Positions 46,395-55,541 of a stretch of 64,000 nucleotides of DNA are shown here, in pieces. Position 1 is the stretch's first letter; each line of letters begins with the position of its first letter. Source of the stretch: Roseovarius sp. (lineage in GTDB: Bacteria; Pseudomonadota; Alphaproteobacteria; Rhodobacterales; Rhodobacteraceae); the NCBI GenBank assembly GCA_029212365.1, contig JARGOC010000005.1, positions 62,001 to 126,000 of the forward strand. Reading direction: 5' to 3'. The notes beneath the pieces are model-generated. The model was given only the letters and a program-made list of their open reading frames with translations, was not told the DNA's origin and did no database searches. The position numbers and the translations under genes were made by a program.

Positions 46395-47969
46395 ATGAAG
46401 ATCGGAACACCTAAAGAAATCATAGAGGGCGAAGCGCGTGTGGCGATGACGCCCGACAGCGCGCTACAGCTGCAAAAGCTGGGCCATGAGTGCGTGATCG
46501 AGACCGGTGCAGGGGCACTGGCCGGGTTTTCGGATGCCGATTACAAGGCCGCTGGCGTAAGTGTTGTCAAAACCGCTGCCGCCCTGTGGAAAGCCGCTGA
46601 TGTTGTTGCCAAAGTACGCCCGCCCGAGGACGCCGAAGTCAAGCGCCTGCGCGAAGGTCAAACGCTGATTTCGTTCTTCAATCCCGGTGGTAACGAGAAA
46701 CACATGGAGGCCGCAGCCAAGAAGGGCGCAACGGTTGTCGCCATGGAAATGGTGCCGCGTATTTCACGTGCTCAGAAAATGGATGCCCTCAGCTCTATGG
46801 CCAATATCGCCGGGTATCGCGCTGTCATTGAGGCGGGCAATAACTTTGGCCGTTTCTTTACCGGTCAGGTTACTGCCGCTGGTAAAGTCCCCCCCGCTAA
46901 GGTGCTTGTTGTTGGCGCCGGTGTGGCGGGCCTTGCGGCCATCGGCACCTCCACCAGCCTGGGTGCTATCACCTATGCCTTTGACGTACGTCCCGAAGTG
47001 GCCGAGCAAGTCGAAAGCATGGGCGCCGAATTTGTCTTTCTCGACTTTGAAGAAGAGCAGAGCGATGGTGCGGCCACCGGTGGCTATGCCGCTGTCTCCA
47101 GCCCGGAATTCCGCGAGGCACAACTGGCCAAGTTCCGTGAATTGGCCCCTGAGATCGACATCGTGATCACCACAGCGCTGATCCCCAACCGTGAAGCGCC
47201 CGAATTGTGGACCGAGGACATGGTGAAGGCCATGAAACCCGGCTCGGTGATTGTGGATCTCGCGGCGGAAAAGGGCGGCAACTGCAAGCTGACCGTCATG
47301 GATGAGAAGATTGTCACCGACAACGGCGTGACCATCATCGGTTATACGGATTTCCCATCACGGATGGCGGCGCAAAGCTCGACGCTTTATGCCACCAACA
47401 TCCGCCACATGATGACCGATCTGACACCGGAAAAAGATGGCAAGATCAATCATGACATGGAAGATGACGTGATCCGTGGTGCGACTGTCGCCTATGCAGG
47501 TGAGGTGACGTTCCCGCCACCGCCCCCCAAGATACAAGCCATCGCAGCCCAACCCAAAAAGGAGCTGGCCCCCGAGCCAACCCCGGAAGAAAAGCGCGCC
47601 GCCGAGGCCGCCGCCTTCAAGGCACAAACCCGCAATCAGGTCACATTGCTGGCCGTGGGCGGGGCTTTGCTTTTGGCTGTGGGCCTTGTTGCGCCTGCCA
47701 GCTTCATGCAGCATTTCATCGTCTTCGTGTTGGCCGTGTTTATCGGCTTCCAGGTGATCTGGAATGTGTCGCACTCGTTGCACACCCCGCTGATGGCGGT
47801 CACAAACGCCATTTCGTCGATCATCATTCTGGGGGCCTTGATGCAGATCGGATCAGGGTCATATCTGGTGATCGTGCTGGCCGCTTTGTCGGTCTTTATG
47901 GCCGGGATCAACATCTTTGGTGGCTTCCTCGTGACACGGCGCATGCTCGCCATGTTCCAGAAATCTTAA
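46395..47969 (+). CDS. pntA: NAD(P) transhydrogenase subunit alpha
   Basis: A 524-residue proton-translocating transhydrogenase subunit that interconverts NADH and NADPH using the proton gradient. Domain I (NAD binding) includes the alanine-dehydrogenase-like N-terminus [43 protein letters not shown] and [13 protein letters not shown] proline/lysine-rich hinge near residues 372-410 precedes four C-terminal membrane helices. The protein is a single chain, unlike the split PntAA/PntAB of Rhodospirillum. It is followed 13 bp later by pntB. Confidence 0.96.
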   Translation: MKIGTPKEIIEGEARVAMTPDSALQLQKLGHECVIETGAGALAGFSDADYKAAGVSVVKTAAALWKAADVVAKVRPPEDAEVKRLREGQTLISFFNPGGNEKHMEAAAKKGATVVAMEMVPRISRAQKMDALSSMANIAGYRAVIEAGNNFGRFFTGQVTAAGKVPPAKVLVVGAGVAGLAAIGTSTSLGAITYAFDVRPEVAEQVESMGAEFVFLDFEEEQSDGAATGGYAAVSSPEFREAQLAKFRELAPEIDIVITTALIPNREAPELWTEDMVKAMKPGSVIVDLAAEKGGNCKLTVMDEKIVTDNGVTIIGYTDFPSRMAAQSSTLYATNIRHMMTDLTPEKDGKINHDMEDDVIRGATVAYAGEVTFPPPPPKIQAIAAQPKKELAPEPTPEEKRAAEAAAFKAQTRNQVTLLAVGGALLLAVGLVAPASFMQHFIVFVLAVFIGFQVIWNVSHSLHTPLMAVTNAISSIIILGALMQIGSGSYLVIVLAALSVFMAGINIFGGFLVTRRMLAMFQKS

Positions 47970-47982
47970 GGGGGGCTGATCA

Positions 47983-49416
47983 ATGGAATTCGGTTTCACA
48001 ACAGCAGCTTATGTAGTTGCAGCAATTCTCTTCATCCTCAGCCTCGGGGGTCTGTCTGGCCAGGAAAGCGCCAAACGCGCGGTCTGGTATGGCATGGCCG
48101 GTATGGCGCTGGCCGTGGTGGCCACTCTGATCGGGCCGGGTGCGGGTCTGTGGCTTTTGTCACTGATCCTGATCGGCGCTGGCGGTGCTATCGGCTATCA
48201 GGTGGCGCAACGCGTGCAGATGACCGAGATGCCCCAACTGGTGGCCGCGATGCACAGCCTCGTTGGTCTGGCGGCGGTGTTTGTCGGCTTTAATGCGCAT
48301 CTTGAAATGGGCAATGTTATGGCCATGGATGATGCAGCCAAAAAAGCCGCCGAAGGGTTCGCCGCTCTGCTGGCCAAAAAGGACGGTGTTGAAATCGCCA
48401 TCCTGCGGGTCGAGGTCTTCTTGGGTGTGTTCATTGGTGCGGTGACCTTCACCGGATCAATCATCGCCTTTGGCAAACTGGCGGGCAAGGTAGACACCAC
48501 AGCCAAAAAGCTGCCCGGTGGGCATATCCTGAACGCAGGCGCCGCTGCATTGTCGGCTCTTTGCCTGATCTGGTATTTCAACACAGGCGGTTTCGGGCCT
48601 TTGTTCGTGATGACGCTGCTGGCGTTTTTCATCGGCTACCACCTGATTATGGGGATTGGTGGCGCGGATATGCCCGTGGTTGTGTCCATGCTGAACAGCT
48701 ATTCCGGCTGGGCGGCGGCGGCTATTGGTTTCAGCCTCGGCAATGATCTGTTGATCGTTGTGGGCGCACTTGTCGGCTCCTCCGGTGCTATCCTTAGCTA
48801 TATCATGTGCAAGGCGATGAACCGGTCGTTTGTCAGCGTGATCCTGGGCGGCTTTGGCGGCCCCGCAGGCGAGCAGATGGCCGTTGAGGGCGAACAAGTT
48901 GCGATCGACGCCGACGGTGTTGCCGCAGCTTTGAACGAGGCCTCCTCGGTCATCATCATCCCCGGATACGGCATGGCGGTGGCACAAGCCCAACAAGCGG
49001 TGAGTGAGCTGACCAACAAGCTGCGCGCGCAGGGCAAGAACGTCCGTTTTGCCATTCACCCCGTCGCGGGGCGTTTGCCGGGCCATATGAACGTTCTGCT
49101 GGCCGAGGCGCGTGTGCCCTATGACATCGTGATGGAAATGGATGAGATCAACGATGATTTCCCTGACACAGACGTGGTCATCGTGATCGGCTCCAACGAC
49201 ATTGTGAACCCCGCCGCACAAGAAGATCCCAACTCGCCCATCGCCGGTATGCCGGTGCTGGAATGCTGGAAAGCCAAACAGGTGTTTGTCTCCAAGCGCG
49301 GGCAGGGAACAGGGTATTCGGGCATTGAGAACCCACTGTTTTACAAAGAAAACACCCGTATGTTCTATGGTGACGCCAAAGACAGCGTATCGAGCCTGCT
49401 ACCTAAAATCGACTGA
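47983..49416 (+). CDS. pntB: NAD(P) transhydrogenase subunit beta
   Basis: A 477-residue subunit with eight to nine membrane helices at the N-terminus and the NADP-binding domain III at the C-terminus ([20 protein letters not shown], then [31 protein letters not shown]). The membrane part carries the conserved [25 protein letters not shown] segment. With PntA it makes the proton-coupled enzyme. A strong terminator follows. Confidence 0.96.
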   Translation: MEFGFTTAAYVVAAILFILSLGGLSGQESAKRAVWYGMAGMALAVVATLIGPGAGLWLLSLILIGAGGAIGYQVAQRVQMTEMPQLVAAMHSLVGLAAVFVGFNAHLEMGNVMAMDDAAKKAAEGFAALLAKKDGVEIAILRVEVFLGVFIGAVTFTGSIIAFGKLAGKVDTTAKKLPGGHILNAGAAALSALCLIWYFNTGGFGPLFVMTLLAFFIGYHLIMGIGGADMPVVVSMLNSYSGWAAAAIGFSLGNDLLIVVGALVGSSGAILSYIMCKAMNRSFVSVILGGFGGPAGEQMAVEGEQVAIDADGVAAALNEASSVIIIPGYGMAVAQAQQAVSELTNKLRAQGKNVRFAIHPVAGRLPGHMNVLLAEARVPYDIVMEMDEINDDFPDTDVVIVIGSNDIVNPAAQEDPNSPIAGMPVLECWKAKQVFVSKRGQGTGYSGIENPLFYKENTRMFYGDAKDSVSSLLPKID

Positions 49417-49434
49417 TCCAATATGGATAGGTTT

Positions 49435-49468
49435 TAAAAGGGGCGTCCCATGTGGGGCGCCCTTTTTT
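49435..49468 (+). terminator. Intrinsic terminator of pntAB
   Basis: AAAAGGGGCG pairs with CGCCCTTTTT (one G-T wobble) around a TCCCATGTGGGG loop, and six T follow. It starts about 20 bp after the pntB stop codon. Confidence 0.85.
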
Positions 49469-49592
49469 GTGGTCGTGGGGTGGGGCTTTGTATGCCGTGG
49501 TATTCACATAACCCTTTGATGTGACATTATATTCCATTCCAACCTTTGGCGCTTGGGCGTATAAATACCTCACACTCACAAGGACCGCCCCA

Positions 49593-50873
49593 ATGTCCCC
49601 GATCAAAGACCATCCTTTGCGCTACGATCTGGCGAACGAGTTGCACGCCCGTCCTTTTCCAGTGCTCAGCGCCCCCGCCACAGCCGTATATCTGGCGATC
49701 AAACGGGACGACGACGCCGCGCACCAAACGCCCGAGGCGGATATGGTGCATCTCATTGATCTGTTGGATCGCCATGGGGCCGCGCACCCGCAGCCCGGTG
49801 CCACGCATTACTTTGGCCAGATCGGGCGGCACCAGCTGAAATGGGAACGCCACACCGAGTTCGTGACCTACACCGTTTTCACCGAAGGGCTGAGCACGCG
49901 GCCATTCGATCCGGTTGATTTTGATGTGTTCCCGGCCGATTGGCTGGATGTGGCACCCGGTGCGCGTATCACCTCGGCGCTGATCCGGCTGAGCCCCTGG
50001 CAAAGTGACGAAGCCTTCGGCGAACTCTTGCGTGAGTGCTTTGTTGAGGAAAGCGTTGCCGTGGCGCGGGTGTTGGATAACGCCGCCATTATGGCAGGCG
50101 ATTTTCGGATTGATCCGGCAGGTCATTTGCGCTTTGCCGTGTCCGTGATGCCCCAGACAGGGGCCCGTCGCACTGGCCGGATCATCCAGCGCCTGTGCGA
50201 GATTGAAACCTACAAAACCATGTCGATGCTGGGCTTTGCCCGCGCGCGTGCCTTGGCCCCAGAAATGGGCAGGATTGACGAACGCCTTGGCGATCTTATT
50301 GGCGGGCTCACGGGTGGCGCTGATCCGGCTGAACAGGCGCTGGAACACCTGCTGAACGTCACCGCTGAACTTGAGGCGCTGGTGGCTAGATCGTCGTTTC
50401 GGATGACGGCAACCATGGCCTATGACAAGATCGTCAACCAACGTATCGAAGTGCTGCGCGAGGAGCGCTTTGAGGGCCGCCAGACTTTTGCAGAATTCAT
50501 GATGCGCCGCTTTCAACCGGCCATGCGCACGGTGCGCTCCACCGCGGCGCGGCTTGAGGCGATGGCCGAGCGCGCCACCCGCGCGGGCCACCTGCTGCGC
50601 ACACGGGTGGATGTGGAGCGTTCCGCACAAAATCAGGAGTTGCTTGTCAGCATGGATCGGCGCGCCGACCTGCACTTGCGCCTGCAAAAGACGGTTGAAG
50701 GGCTCAGCGTCGTCGCCATCAGCTATTACGCCGTGTCTTTGGCGGGGTATCTGCTTTATCCGTTGTCCCAGGCGGCCGGGATCAGCAAGGGCCTGATGTT
50801 GGCGGGCGTGACATTGCCCGTGGTTGCCGCGGTCTGGTGGATGGTGCGGCGCATCCGGAAATCCGTACATTGA
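49593..50873 (+). CDS. DUF3422 family membrane-anchored protein
   Basis: A 426-residue protein of the DUF3422 family, of unknown function. The N-terminus DHPLRYDLANELHARPFPVLSAPA is the family hallmark. A central helical, coiled-coil-like region (about 260-370, e.g. NQRIEVLREERFEGRQTFAEFMMRRFQPAMRTVRS) precedes two C-terminal helices (SVVAISYYAVSLAGYLLYPL and GLMLAGVTLPVVAAVWWMV). The layout resembles a magnesium-transporter-like scaffold, but that is only an impression. ATG 49593 follows AAGGA. Confidence 0.8.
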   Translation: MSPIKDHPLRYDLANELHARPFPVLSAPATAVYLAIKRDDDAAHQTPEADMVHLIDLLDRHGAAHPQPGATHYFGQIGRHQLKWERHTEFVTYTVFTEGLSTRPFDPVDFDVFPADWLDVAPGARITSALIRLSPWQSDEAFGELLRECFVEESVAVARVLDNAAIMAGDFRIDPAGHLRFAVSVMPQTGARRTGRIIQRLCEIETYKTMSMLGFARARALAPEMGRIDERLGDLIGGLTGGADPAEQALEHLLNVTAELEALVARSSFRMTATMAYDKIVNQRIEVLREERFEGRQTFAEFMMRRFQPAMRTVRSTAARLEAMAERATRAGHLLRTRVDVERSAQNQELLVSMDRRADLHLRLQKTVEGLSVVAISYYAVSLAGYLLYPLSQAAGISKGLMLAGVTLPVVAAVWWMVRRIRKSVH

Positions 50874-50892
50874 TGCCGCTCAGGGCGGCAGG

Positions 50893-52209
50893 TCAGATCA
50901 CATAGTGCATCTGGTCAAATTCCTGACGAAAGGCCGACACCTCAGGCAGCAATCCCGCAGGATCACCCGCGCGCAATCCCTTGGCAATCAATCCCGCCAG
51001 ACGTGGCGCATGATCGGGCGTCATCCCCCAGCGCACCAACTCTGGCGTGCCAATGCGCAACCCGTTCATATCACCCGGTACATCCGCAATGGGCAGGCCG
51101 ATACCGCAGGCCAGAAAACCCGCCTTGCGCAAGGTTTTTGAGGCCGCCTGACCACCGCTAAATTCGGCCGCTTCAATGGCAAACTGATGCGATCTGGTGC
51201 CGCCTTGGGGCGCGGCAAACACCGGCAAACCCTCGGCAATCAGCGCGGCTGCCAATGCCCGCGCCACGTCTATCATCTGCGTGGCATAGGCAGCGCCGTA
51301 GTCGCGCCAATCCAGCAAGCAGACCGCCAGAGCGGCCGATTTGGCGGCATCAAAATTGGCCGTCAGCCCCGGAAAGGCGATTGCATCCAACCGCTCGGCC
51401 ATGTCGGCGTCATTGCTGACAATCAGCCCGCCCGCCGGTCCGCCCAGTGATTTATAGGTGCTCATCGTCATCAGATGTGCGCCCTCATGCAGCGGGTTTT
51501 TCCACGCTTTACCGGCAATGATCCCGCATTGATGGGCGGCATCAAACAACACTTTGGCCCCCACCTCATCGGCCACTGCGCGCACTGCTGCGACAGGATG
51601 CTCAAACAGGTTCAGCGATCCGCCCACAGTGATCAGCTTGGGCTTTTCAGCCTTTGCCAGATCGCCCAGTGCCGCCACATCTACGCTATAGCCATCCGCG
51701 TTTACCGGCGCTTCAATGATGTGCAACCCAAACAGCCCGGCACAGCCTGCCATATGGTGCGTGACATGCCCGCCGATGCAGGCAGGGGGCACAATGATCG
51801 TATCCCCCGCCCGGCAGGTGGCCATGAAGGCATAGAGATTGGCAATCGCGCCTGAGGCCACGCGAATTTCGGCAAAGCGCGCCTCAAACACCTCGGCGGC
51901 CAGTTCGGCGGCGATCACCTCGATTTCCTCAATTGCCTCCAGACCCATCTCGTATTTGTCACCTGGATACCCCAATGACGGGCGCGATCCGATACCCGAG
52001 CTGAGCAGAGCCTCAGCACGCGGGTTCATCACATTGGTGGCGGGGTTCAGGTTGAAACACTCGCGCTCATGGATGTCGCGGTTGCGGGTGGCCAGCGCCT
52101 CGACCCGTGTGGCAATCGCGGCGCTATTTGCCTTGGCGGCGGTCCTGGCGATGTCCTGCACCCGCGCTTCGCAGGCGGCAGGCACCCAGTTTCTTGTTTC
52201 AAGCGCCAT
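50893..52209 (-). CDS. Serine hydroxymethyltransferase-like PLP enzyme
   Basis: A 438-residue fold-type I PLP enzyme related to GlyA. It retains the family N-terminal pattern RECFNLNPATNVMNPRAEALLSSGIGSRPSLGYPGDKYE and a presumed PLP lysine in MSTYKSLGGPAGG. This site differs from GlyA, where THKTLRGPRGG is usual, and the protein lacks typical GlyA segments around it. It may act on alpha-methylserine, threonine-like or other amino acids; the substrate cannot be told. ATG 52209 follows AAAGGG. It is divergent from ribB. Confidence 0.8.
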   Translation of the reverse strand: MALETRNWVPAACEARVQDIARTAAKANSAAIATRVEALATRNRDIHERECFNLNPATNVMNPRAEALLSSGIGSRPSLGYPGDKYEMGLEAIEEIEVIAAELAAEVFEARFAEIRVASGAIANLYAFMATCRAGDTIIVPPACIGGHVTHHMAGCAGLFGLHIIEAPVNADGYSVDVAALGDLAKAEKPKLITVGGSLNLFEHPVAAVRAVADEVGAKVLFDAAHQCGIIAGKAWKNPLHEGAHLMTMSTYKSLGGPAGGLIVSNDADMAERLDAIAFPGLTANFDAAKSAALAVCLLDWRDYGAAYATQMIDVARALAAALIAEGLPVFAAPQGGTRSHQFAIEAAEFSGGQAASKTLRKAGFLACGIGLPIADVPGDMNGLRIGTPELVRWGMTPDHAPRLAGLIAKGLRAGDPAGLLPEVSAFRQEFDQMHYVI

Positions 52210-52553
52210 GGCGAAACCCTTTCCCACTGTGATTTACATTGTGAGTTGGCATAGAAAAACGAGGGCTATGAAATGTCAATCAACCCGCCGCGTCCCCAAG
52301 GCCCGCCGCTGATCCATGACAGGCCTTGGGCCACGAATGTCTGCTGCGCCTCGCGCTGACCCGTGGCGGGTTGGCCGTACCGTTTGAGGCCCCTGCGCGC
52401 GCGGGGGTGCCATTGGTGTTGGAAGCGGCCCAATTCGCGCGGCTATCGCGTGCGCCTCGGGCCGTAATTTCACGGCTTTGTGCCGGATAAGCCTCTGGTC
52501 AAGGGCGCGTGGCTGCGGTATCAGGCCGCCTGCATGATGCAAAGGGGATAGGC
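52210..52553. other. Gene-free divergent interval before ribB
   Basis: About 344 bp between divergent genes. On the plus strand an open frame of about 55 codons (around 52330-52490, LGHECLLRLALTRGG onwards) has no good start and may be a gene remnant; I do not recognise it. No FMN riboswitch (RFN element) was found here. Confidence 0.4.
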
Positions 52554-53705
52554 ATGTCCGACAGCTTGCCATACGAAAAACCAGGTCCAATCGAAGATGC
52601 GCTTAGCAGCGCCATTTCGCCCACCGAAGAGATCATCGCCGAGGCACGCGCCGGGCGAATGTATATCCTTGTTGATCATGAGGACCGCGAAAACGAAGGT
52701 GACTTCGTGATTCCGGCCGAATTTGCCGATGCTGCGGCGATCAATTTTATGGCCACCCATGGCCGTGGGCTGATCTGCCTGCCCATGACATCAGAGCGGA
52801 TTGACCATCTGGGCCTGCCGATGATGGCCGTCAACAATTCCTCGCGCCATGAAACGGCGTTTACCGTGTCTATTGAAGCCCGCGATGGGGTGACAACCGG
52901 AATTTCTGCCGCTGATCGCGCGCTGACTGTGGCCGCTGCAATCAACGACCAAAACACCGCCGCAGACATCGCCACGCCGGGCCATGTGTTTCCGTTGCGC
53001 GCGCGCAATGGCGGCGTGTTGGTCCGCGCAGGCCATACTGAGGCCGCGGTTGATATCTCGCGCCTTGCGGGCCTGCATCCTTCGGGGGTGATCTGCGAGA
53101 TCATGAAAGAAGATGGCACCATGGCGCGCCTGCCTGATCTGGTAGAAGTGGCGCAGACACATGGGCTGAAAATCGGCACCATTTCAGACCTGATCGCCTA
53201 TCGTCACAAACACGATAATCTGGTGCGTGAAGTGGGCCGTGAAACCGTTCAATCCGCGCATGGGGGCACTTGGGAGATGGCGTTTTGGGCGGATCAAATT
53301 ACCGGCACAGAACATGTGGTGCTCACCAAAGGGAATGTCACTGACGGTGCGCCGGTTTTGGCCCGCCCCCACGCGCTGAACGCGCTTGAGGATGTGCTTG
53401 GGATCGGGCAAGGCGCGCGCGGTGGGGCCTCGACAGGTAAATTGACCCGCGCGATGGAAATCATCGCCGCTGAGGGCCGAGGAGCCGTATTTCTGTTTCG
53501 CCAGCCGCGCCCTAAATTAAGCAACGATACGGAAGATGACGACGCGCCGCGCACCATCAAGCAAACCGGGCTTGGGGCGCAGATCATGTCGAGCATGGGG
53601 ATCACCCAACTGATCCTGCTGAGCGATAGCTCCAAAACACGTTATCTGGGGCTGGATGCATACGGCATTTCGATTGTGGGCACTCGCCCCCTAAGCGAAG
53701 GATAA
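52554..53705 (+). CDS. ribB: 3,4-dihydroxy-2-butanone-4-phosphate synthase with degenerate GTP-cyclohydrolase II domain
   Basis: A 383-residue protein. The first 210 residues are a complete DHBP synthase (VDHEDRENEGDFVIPAEF, ATHGRGLICLPM and RAGHTEAAVDISRLAGLHPSGVICEIMKEDG), which makes the four-carbon precursor of riboflavin. The C-terminal half is homologous to GTP cyclohydrolase II but lacks its key parts: the zinc site HSECLTGDVFGSxRCDCG is replaced by HALNALEDVLGIGQGARGG with no cysteine, and RQEGRGIGL becomes RQPRPKLSN. It should therefore have only RibB activity. ATG 52554 follows AAAGGGG. It is followed by ribH and nusB. Confidence 0.93.
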   Translation: MSDSLPYEKPGPIEDALSSAISPTEEIIAEARAGRMYILVDHEDRENEGDFVIPAEFADAAAINFMATHGRGLICLPMTSERIDHLGLPMMAVNNSSRHETAFTVSIEARDGVTTGISAADRALTVAAAINDQNTAADIATPGHVFPLRARNGGVLVRAGHTEAAVDISRLAGLHPSGVICEIMKEDGTMARLPDLVEVAQTHGLKIGTISDLIAYRHKHDNLVREVGRETVQSAHGGTWEMAFWADQITGTEHVVLTKGNVTDGAPVLARPHALNALEDVLGIGQGARGGASTGKLTRAMEIIAAEGRGAVFLFRQPRPKLSNDTEDDDAPRTIKQTGLGAQIMSSMGITQLILLSDSSKTRYLGLDAYGISIVGTRPLSEG

Positions 53706-53709
53706 CCTC

Positions 53710-54255
53710 ATGGCTGCCAACGAATATTCCCTGCCACGTGCCACGTTCGACAAGCCGGTCAAGCTGCTGGTTGTTGTCGCCCCGTTTTATCGTGACATTG
53801 CCGATCAGATGATCGCCGGAGCCGTGGCCGAGATTGAGGCATCAGGTGCCACCTACGATCTGACTGAAGTGCCCGGCGCGCTGGAAGTGCCCACCGTGAT
53901 TGGCATTGCTGAGCGCTTGTCAAACTACAACGGGTATGTGGCGCTGGGCTGTGTGATCCGGGGCGAAACCACACATTATGAAACCGTGTGCAACGACAGC
54001 TCTCGCGGGATCACGCTGTTGGGGCTGCAAGGGCTGTGCATTGGCAACGGCATCCTGACGGTTGAGGATTTCGCTCAGGCCGAGGCACGCGCAAACCCCG
54101 ACAAGATGAACAAAGGCGCCGGGGCAGCCGCCGCCGCCTTGCATCTGATCGCCCTCACGCGCAAATGGGGCGGCGCACGCCGGGGCGTGGGCTTTTTGCC
54201 TGAAACAGAAGAATACAAACTGGCCGGTGGCCTCAAGGACAACCCAAAAGCATGA
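53710..54255 (+). CDS. ribH: 6,7-dimethyl-8-ribityllumazine synthase
   Basis: A 181-residue lumazine synthase, the penultimate step of riboflavin synthesis, forming icosahedral or pentameric shells. Motifs: GATYDLTEVPGALEVPTVIGIA, the VALGCVIRGETTHYETVCND substrate region and GNGILTVEDFAQAEARANPD. It lies four bases after ribB and overlaps nusB by 4 bp (ATGA). Confidence 0.95.
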   Translation: MAANEYSLPRATFDKPVKLLVVVAPFYRDIADQMIAGAVAEIEASGATYDLTEVPGALEVPTVIGIAERLSNYNGYVALGCVIRGETTHYETVCNDSSRGITLLGLQGLCIGNGILTVEDFAQAEARANPDKMNKGAGAAAAALHLIALTRKWGGARRGVGFLPETEEYKLAGGLKDNPKA

Positions 54256-54722
54256 CCCAGATCTCTGGCAACCAGAAACGCAAAATGCGCTCGGCTTCGC
54301 GGCTCTATGCGGTGCAGGCTTTGTTTCAGATGGAACACTCAAGCCAATCCGCCACCAAGGTGATCGAGGAATTCGAAGAGCACCGTTTTGGCGCTGAATA
54401 TGACGAGGGCGAAATGAATGAGGGCGATTCGGCGCTGTTTGAAAAGCTAGTGCAGGACGCGGTGAACCATCAGGCGCTGATTGATCAGATGACCGACCGC
54501 GCGTTGGTGGCCAAATGGCCTATCGCGCGAATCGACCCAACAATTCGGGCGCTGTTTCGGGCAGCGGGGGCTGAAATGTCCCAATCCGACACGCCCCCCA
54601 AAGTGGTCATCTCGGAATTCGTGGACATCGCCAAGAGCTTCTACCCCGAGGGCAAGGAAAGCAGCTTCGTCAATGCGGTGCTTGATCATATGGCGCGTGA
54701 GGCCAGGCCCGAAGCGTTCTGA
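54252..54722 (+). CDS. nusB: Transcription antitermination factor NusB
   Basis: A 156-residue all-helical NusB that binds boxA RNA with S10 in rRNA antitermination. The N-terminal KRKMRSASRLYAVQALFQME and C-terminal KVVISEFVDIAKSFYPEGKESSFVNAVLDHMAREAR are the family landmarks. The ribH-nusB junction is a conserved arrangement. A degenerate 33-bp repeat follows about 90 bp after the stop. Confidence 0.95.
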   Translation: MTQISGNQKRKMRSASRLYAVQALFQMEHSSQSATKVIEEFEEHRFGAEYDEGEMNEGDSALFEKLVQDAVNHQALIDQMTDRALVAKWPIARIDPTIRALFRAAGAEMSQSDTPPKVVISEFVDIAKSFYPEGKESSFVNAVLDHMAREARPEAF

Positions 54723-54810
54723 CTGCTTATCCCTGCTTTGACCGGTTCTGCGGCTGAGGCAAGGCTATCGCCGTCATAGGCAAGCCGTATGCCATCGCAA
54801 TGAGGGGGCT

Positions 54811-54841
54811 GCCCCTCAGGGATATTTCTGGCAAGAAGATG
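54811..54841 (+). repeat. 33-bp interspersed repeat, degenerate copy C
   Basis: GCCCCTC-AGGGATATTT, then CTGGCAAGAAGATG, matches the repeats at 11-43 and 27683-27715 with a two-base gap and several substitutions in the first part; the last 11 bases GCAAGAAGATG are identical. It lies downstream of nusB in the sense direction. Confidence 0.7.
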
Positions 54842-54929
54842 CGCATACGGCAGCAAAGGCCGTCAGTACTTGTCGATGGCTGTGGCTGTGATAAAATCAA
54901 AGACACAGCAGCCAACGCGAGTCGTTTTT

Positions 54930-55265
54930 ATGCCCAAGCTCATCCGCCTTTACATCACCAACGTGGCCATTGGATTTGGCTTGGCGGCGGTGTTTGTGGG
55001 AATGTTGATGTGGTTCAATATTGGCAATCTTTGGCATCTCATCTCAACGTCAGACAAGGGCTGGTTGGCGCTGGTCATTTTGTGGGTGTCCAACGGCATC
55101 ATTTTTGCAGGTGTGCAATTTGCCATCGCTGTGATGAAGATGAAAGACGATGATGATGATGACGGCCCCGGCGGCGGGTTGCGCGAGGGGGTGATGCAAC
55201 GCGAGTTTGCCACCATCCCGGTGCAAGCAGAGCAGCCGCGCGAGGCGTTCCTGAACAAACGCTAA
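54930..55265 (+). CDS. Small membrane protein of unknown function
   Basis: A 111-residue protein with two membrane helices (about residues 8-30 and 44-68) and a C-terminal hydrophilic tail that starts with an acidic run of six aspartates after MKMK. I do not recognise a family beyond similar small Rhodobacteraceae membrane proteins. ATG 54930 has no obvious ribosome site. It is the last coding gene before the structured RNA candidate. Confidence 0.6.
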   Translation: MPKLIRLYITNVAIGFGLAAVFVGMLMWFNIGNLWHLISTSDKGWLALVILWVSNGIIFAGVQFAIAVMKMKDDDDDDGPGGGLREGVMQREFATIPVQAEQPREAFLNKR

Positions 55266-55310
55266 AACCTGCATAGGCAGAGGCCGGTGATATCTGGCTT
55301 GCCGCGCGTT

Positions 55311-55338
55311 TTATACACTACCTACATTGCTTTGAAAA
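55311..55338 (+). promoter_or_regulatory. Promoter of the structured RNA candidate
   Basis: TTGCCG followed by 17 bases and CTACAT lies just before the RNA, with a pyrimidine-purine stretch about seven bases downstream. The fit to a sigma-70 promoter is reasonable rather than strong. Confidence 0.5.
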
Positions 55339-55508
55339 ATGTGGCGGGCCCGCACGCAACCGTGGGGTTATCTCATTCCCGAGGACCTGTATGTACAGGT
55401 GGGCGCCAGGTAACCAGGCCAGGGCCAGGACAGAGCCAGCTCCCTCGGATTTGTTTAAGGCCACCGGAATGCAACCATGAACGAGAAGGGCAGAACCCGC
55501 CACTGCTC
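55335..55508 (+). ncRNA. ssrS: Structured RNA candidate, probably 6S RNA
   Basis: The segment from about 55341 to 55503 is enclosed by a perfect long-range stem GTGGCGGG/CCCGCCAC. Inside, a second stem CCGAGG (55379-55384) pairs with CCTCGG (55443-55448), and the strands between the outer and inner stems are AT-rich and unpaired (GTTATCTCATTC opposite ATTTGTTTAAGG). An apical arm carries hairpin ACCTGT-ATGT-ACAGGT. A rod with an open central bubble, about 165 nt, is the architecture of 6S RNA, the sigma-70 RNA polymerase decoy. The location, between a small membrane protein and mmcB, differs from the zapA-ssrS-fau order of many proteobacteria. No sequence search was made. Confidence 0.55.
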
Positions 55509-55541
55509 TATCTAGGGTGTCGGGGGCGGTACGACAAGGGC

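Noticed and set aside
55410..55440. Resemblance of ACCAGGCCAGGGCCAGGACAG to the SRP RNA core
   Set aside because: The GGAA tetraloop and the symmetric internal loop are absent, and the enclosing fold is far longer than small SRP RNA.
55486..55507. B12-box-like string GCAGAACCCGCCACTG
   Set aside because: It is the 3' strand of the closing stem of the structured RNA; the other cobalamin-riboswitch elements are missing and the downstream gene is not a B12 gene.
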